Shown here: piece by piece, positions 5,405 to 8,394 of the stretch
How the letters are laid out: each line of letters opens with the position of its first letter
Numbering within the stretch: position 1 is the first letter of the stretch
NCBI GenBank assembly: GCA_004195335.1
Contig: SDWK01000663.1
Location: 1-8,394 of the forward strand
DNA: 8,394 bases
Source of the DNA: Shewanella sp.
GTDB taxonomy: Bacteria > Pseudomonadota > Gammaproteobacteria > Enterobacterales > Shewanellaceae
Reading direction: 5' to 3'
Made by a program: the position numbers and the translations under genes
The notes under the pieces: generated by a model
The model's input: the letters and a program-made list of their open reading frames with translations, nothing else
What the model was told of the DNA's origin: nothing
The model's database searches: none

Positions 5405-6442
5405 TCAGACTAAAGGGTTCCCAGAGGGGGGCACAAAGATCCTCTGGGTGCCTATTTTGGGTGCCGGTTCACTATGATGTTTCGGCCGTCTCTCGTCTCT
5501 CGGCGGGATACCGAATAGGTCACGGTAACACTTGCTGAAGTGGGGGGCGGAGACGAAACCACAGGCCAGGGAGACATCGACGACGGTCTTGTCAGTTTGC
5601 AACAGCAGTCGACGTGCGCAGTTGAGACGTAGCTCCATATAGTAGCGGGTGGGTACGCAGTGTAGGTATTTCTGGAATAGTCGTTCCAGCTGGCGGCGAG
5701 AGACACCTGCATAATGGGACAGTTCATCGAGGCTCATCGGCTCTTCGATGTTGGCCTCCATCAGCGTGACCGTTTCGATCAGTTTCGGTTGGCTGAGCCC
5801 CAGGTGTGTCTGCAGCGCGGTACGCTGACGGTCGTTACGACCACGCATGCGATCACACATGAACTGTTCAGAGATGTTGGCAGAGAGTTTACCGCCGTTG
5901 GTAGCGGTAATCAGTTTTAACATCATGTCCAGAGGTGCGCTGCCCCCGGCGCAGGTATAGCGGTCACGATCGACTGTGTAGAGTTCATCGCACAACAGGG
6001 CCTGGGGGTACTCTTCGCGCATACTTTCCATGTTTTCCCAGTGGACGGTGCAGCGATAGCCGTCCAGCAGGCCGGACTTGGCGAGCAGGTAAGAGCCGGT
6101 GCACAGACCTCCCAGAGGGACCCCCTGGCGATCCAATTTGAACAGGTGTTTTTGCAGTTTTTTTGTAAAAACCCCCGCTACCTCCACCCCGGAGCAGACA
6201 AACAGAATATCCAGCTGCGGCATCTCATCGATGCTGTAGTCGGGGGCGATCTGCAGTTGGTTGCTGGCCGGGACCGGGCTGCCATCCATAGTGATGACTG
6301 GCCAATCGTATAACTCATCCTGCGACAGCCGATTTGCCATTCTGAGCGGCTCGATGGCGGAACTGACCGCGATCATCGAATATTTGGGTAAGAGTAAGAA
6401 GCCATAGCGAATGGTTTTTTGTTGCTGCTTCTCAAGAGTCAT
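5405..6442 (-). CDS. GlxA-family AraC-type regulator, GbdR-like
   Basis: The start at 6442 (MTLEKQQQKTIRYGF) gives 345 residues. Frames reaching back to 6577 add a poorly conserved leader. AAAGAG lies a few bases upstream as a weak Shine-Dalgarno site. Residues 12-175 are a DJ-1/PfpI-like sensor domain with the elbow GGLCTGSYLLAKSGLLDGY (Cys114) and TVHWENM; residues 235-315 are the AraC DNA-binding domain ending PHFSKCYRDLFGIPPRDER. Close resemblance, from memory, is to Pseudomonas GbdR and the carnitine regulator CdhR, which activate glycine betaine, dimethylglycine or carnitine catabolism. The position between mttB-like and bmt genes fits that. The tail after residue 320 (KHHSEPAPKIGTQ and on) extends past the usual family end and may derive from the rearrangement that removed the start of bmt. 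The gene looks intact. The exact ligand is inferred from context. Confidence 0.88.
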   Translation of the reverse strand: MTLEKQQQKTIRYGFLLLPKYSMIAVSSAIEPLRMANRLSQDELYDWPVITMDGSPVPASNQLQIAPDYSIDEMPQLDILFVCSGVEVAGVFTKKLQKHLFKLDRQGVPLGGLCTGSYLLAKSGLLDGYRCTVHWENMESMREEYPQALLCDELYTVDRDRYTCAGGSAPLDMMLKLITATNGGKLSANISEQFMCDRMRGRNDRQRTALQTHLGLSQPKLIETVTLMEANIEEPMSLDELSHYAGVSRRQLERLFQKYLHCVPTRYYMELRLNCARRLLLQTDKTVVDVSLACGFVSAPHFSKCYRDLFGIPPRDERRPKHHSEPAPKIGTQRIFVPPSGNPLV

Positions 6443-6747
6443 CTTTTTCTCTTTATCATTATCAGTGGAACAGACCATGGAGGGCTTCGGTGTTTTTTCT
6501 TGTTTCGAAGCGGCGCTGACGCTATAACAAATACCTGTCATCTTCCGTGATGCGTGGCCACCTTGCAGGTCTTGCACCGAGCGCGACTTGGCTTCGGGTA
6601 CAGAGCAAATTCTGAAGGAACCGATTCCTGATGCAACAGTGATATCTTAGACGAAAATTTCCCACAGAGTAATCGCAGGAAGCAGCGACGCCGCGAATCG
6701 GGTAAAAACTTCGCGGCGTTGTTTTGTTACTGTTTTGGTGCGTTTAG
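6443..6747 (-). promoter_or_regulatory. Intergenic leader of the GbdR-like gene
   Basis: These 305 bases separate the mttB-like stop from the regulator start. They hold a GC-rich hairpin at 6688-6719 and must contain the regulator's promoter if it is not read from the mttB-like gene. I see no convincing -35/-10 pair or operator repeat. Reading frames that cross the region are not supported. Confidence 0.3.
6688..6719 (+). terminator. GC-rich hairpin followed by T-rich sequence
   Basis: ACGCCGCGAA (6688-6697) pairs perfectly with TTCGCGGCGT (6710-6719) around a 12-base loop. On the + strand it is followed by TGTTTTGTTACTGTTTTG, so it would end + strand transcripts. In the minus direction, where it lies just past the mttB-like stop, there is no T-run, so it may act only as a 3'-stabilising stem or a weak terminator there. 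Confidence 0.5.
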
Positions 6748-8093
6748 TTAGGTGTTGGAATCCGGGAAGGCCGCTTTGCGACGCTCCATGTAATCGAGCA
6801 AGGCGGCATCGATGGCCGGATCCAGCTCGGGCGCCTCGTAGTCGGCCAGCATTTTTTTCCAGAGTGCGTTGGCGCGCTGTTCCTGGGTCTTGCTGCCTTC
6901 GGATTCCCATTGTTCGAAGCTGTTGTTGTCGGCCAGCGGTGAACGGTAGAACGCGGTCTTGAAGTTGGCCTGGGTATGGGCACAACCAAGGAAGTGGTTA
7001 CCGGGTCCGACCTCGCGGATCGCATCCAGCGCTTGGCCGTTCTCCGACAAGTCGACGCCTTTGAGCAGGGTTTCCATCATGCCGGCATTGTCGGCATCCA
7101 TAACAAACTTCTCGTACCCCATCACCAGTCCGCCTTCCTGCCAGCCGGCAGTATGCAGTGCAAAATTAACACCAGCAAGAGCCGTTGGAATCAGCGTGCT
7201 GACTGCCTCACCGGCGGCCTGAGCATCCGGGACCTTGGCGGCGCAGAAGCCTCCGCCCGAGCGGAATGGTACGCCTAAGCGTCGAGCCAGAGCGGCCATG
7301 ATATACAGCACCAGTGCCGGTTCGGGGGTGCCGAAGGTCGGTGCGCCAGACTGCATCGAAATGGAGCTGGCAAAACTGCCCATAACGACGGGGGCTCCGG
7401 GATTGACTAGTTGCACGAAAGCCATGCCTGCCATCGTTTCTGCCAGGGACTGGGCTGCCGTGCCCGCGACGGTCACGGGTGACATTGCGCCAGCCAGAAT
7501 GAACGGAGTCACGACACAGGCCTGGTTGTTACGGGCGTAAACTTTAGCCGCCCCGAGCATGGTGTCATCGAAGGTCATCGGCGAGTTAGCATTGATCAGG
7601 CTGGTCACGATGGTCTTGGGTTTGCCGGTTTCGGGGTCGATGTAGTTGTCACCAAACAGAATCTTACACATCTCAACCGTATCTTCAGCGCGTTCTGGCG
7701 CGGTCACGGACCCCATAAAGGCTTTGTCGGAGTACTTCATGTGGGTGTAGAGCATGTCAAAGTGACGTTTGTTGACCGGCAGGTCTACCGGCTCGCAGAT
7801 GGTGCCACCGGAATGGTGCAGGCTGGGCGACATATAAGCCAGCTTTACAAAGTTCTGGAAATCTTCGATGGTGGCGTAGCGTCGGCCTTTATCCATGTCG
7901 TAGACAAAGGGGCAGCCGTAAGCCGGAACAAAGACGGTGTTAGGCTCAGGCCTTCCTCGTCCAGCACTTCGTAGTAGGGGATGTTGCGCGTGATGTAAGG
8001 GGCGCTGACTGTCGTGGACTGTTCACCTGCCCGGCGGCCTGCACGGCCTCGGCGGCTACCCCGTGCGCGTACGGGTGCTTCAACTTCGCTCAT
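6748..8093 (-). pseudogene. MttB-superfamily (trimethylamine-type) methyltransferase with internal deletion
   Basis: The N-terminal frame starts at 8093 (MSEVEAPVRARGSRRGR) and has the family's Arg-rich leader and APYITRNIPYYEVLDEEGLSL. It then runs into unrelated sequence. From about 7941 a different frame resumes with NTVFVPAYGCPFVYDMDKGRRYATIEDF and continues intact to 6748, including LSPSLHHSGG-like, DKAFMGSVTAPERAEDT and GPGNHFLGCAHTQANF segments. Members of the family are about 500 residues; here some 450 remain, so roughly 60-90 residues between the two blocks are missing and the junction shifts the frame. No in-frame TAG occurs in the C-terminal block, so this is the non-pyrrolysine type, which demethylates glycine betaine or related compounds with a corrinoid protein. 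A GGAG lies 8 bases before the ATG. Translation from the ATG at 7896 would give only 382 residues. It is probably inactive. Confidence 0.78.
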
Positions 8094-8394
8094 TTTCTAT
8101 ACTCCGTGGTATTCAGGCAAGCCTGGGGCAGTGGTGCCAATCGGTAACGACATGACTCGAATTCGATTGCGACGATCTGATTCAAAAAAGCTGCAATCAG
8201 TATGGTTTGCGGCTTGTCACAGGACTGATCTGCGAGCGACTTTGATCTGTGTCTGAGCGTCATCTGAATCTTTATCAATGGACGCTGTGGGCCCGGCAGG
8301 AGGCTGTCGGGCTTAGCCGATCGTAGCGAGGGAAATACGATTTGAGGCAGATTTTTCGATCATCCGAGGCGAATAGCGAGCTATTTAACGAGGG
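8094..8394. other. Upstream region of the mttB-like gene and palindromic edge sequence
   Basis: No gene is seen in these 301 bases. The first part, read on the minus strand, is the leader of the mttB-like gene, with GGAG 8 bases before its ATG. From about 8300 the sequence changes character: ATCGTA and TACGAT (8320-8325 and 8336-8341) form one stem and AATAG/CTATT around CGAG (8372-8385) another, with repeated AGCGAG and CGAGG words. This looks like the end of a dispersed repeat or insertion sequence continuing beyond the window, but I cannot name it. Confidence 0.35.

Noticed and set aside
6443..6577. N-terminal extension of the GbdR-like regulator
   Set aside because: The added residues are unlike the family, and the conserved sensor domain begins just after the ATG at 6442.
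6744..7540. Several overlapping frames on both strands within the mttB-like gene, some arginine- or proline-rich
   Set aside because: They are shadows of the conserved reading frame in GC-rich DNA, with no motif or start signal of their own.

Overview
The window looks like a gammaproteobacterial chromosome, probably from a marine or halophilic lineage. That is an inference from three things: a glycine-betaine-type gene trio (MttB-family methyltransferase, GbdR-like regulator, betaine-homocysteine methyltransferase), integron cassettes with Vibrio-repeat-like attC sites, and dispersed GGGTCAG-type repeats. The left half (about 1-4390) is visibly AT-rich and accessory in character. The right half (about 4390-8394) is GC-richer and carries ordinary metabolic genes, all on the minus strand.

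Layout from left to right: (i) 3-974, the C-terminal part of an ankyrin-repeat protein with a basic charged middle and a cysteine-rich tail. (ii) 989-1530, a small minus-strand CxxC zinc-ribbon gene, probably frameshifted, bracketed by copies of a 17-bp repeat (GGGTCAGRCTCGATTGA), which suggests a small non-autonomous mobile unit. (iii) 1547-3237, an integron cassette array fragment without an integrase. It has an attC-like leader, then three + strand cassettes: a LysE/RhtB-type exporter, a 125-130 aa hypothetical protein and a 115 aa membrane protein. The stop of each gene falls at the start of its attC, and each gene starts within a few bases of a GTTRRRY core. (iv) 3238-4499, a block bounded by a 110-bp direct repeat of the 3' end of the betaine-homocysteine methyltransferase gene. 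Between the copies lie a multiply frameshifted pseudogene and a small secreted or outer-membrane-like protein. The left copy cuts off the attC of cassette 3. (v) 4394-8093, the minus-strand series mttB-like, then gbdR-like, then bmt. The regulator is intact. The bmt gene has lost its start and N-terminal homocysteine-binding segment. The mttB-like gene has an internal deletion with a frameshift. (vi) 8094-8394, the leader of the mttB-like gene and, at the window edge, small palindromes that look like the end of a dispersed repeat or IS.

Taken together, a methylated-amine (probably glycine betaine or dimethylglycine) demethylation locus appears to be decaying, while its flank has gathered an integron cassette array and an islet that duplicated the 3' end of bmt. 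In an intact locus the MttB-like protein would demethylate a quaternary or tertiary amine through a corrinoid partner, the homocysteine methyltransferase would make methionine from a betaine-type methyl donor, and the GlxA/GbdR-type regulator would sense the substrate. Here the regulator may survive for targets elsewhere. No integrase, transposase, rRNA, tRNA or CRISPR array is visible in the window.
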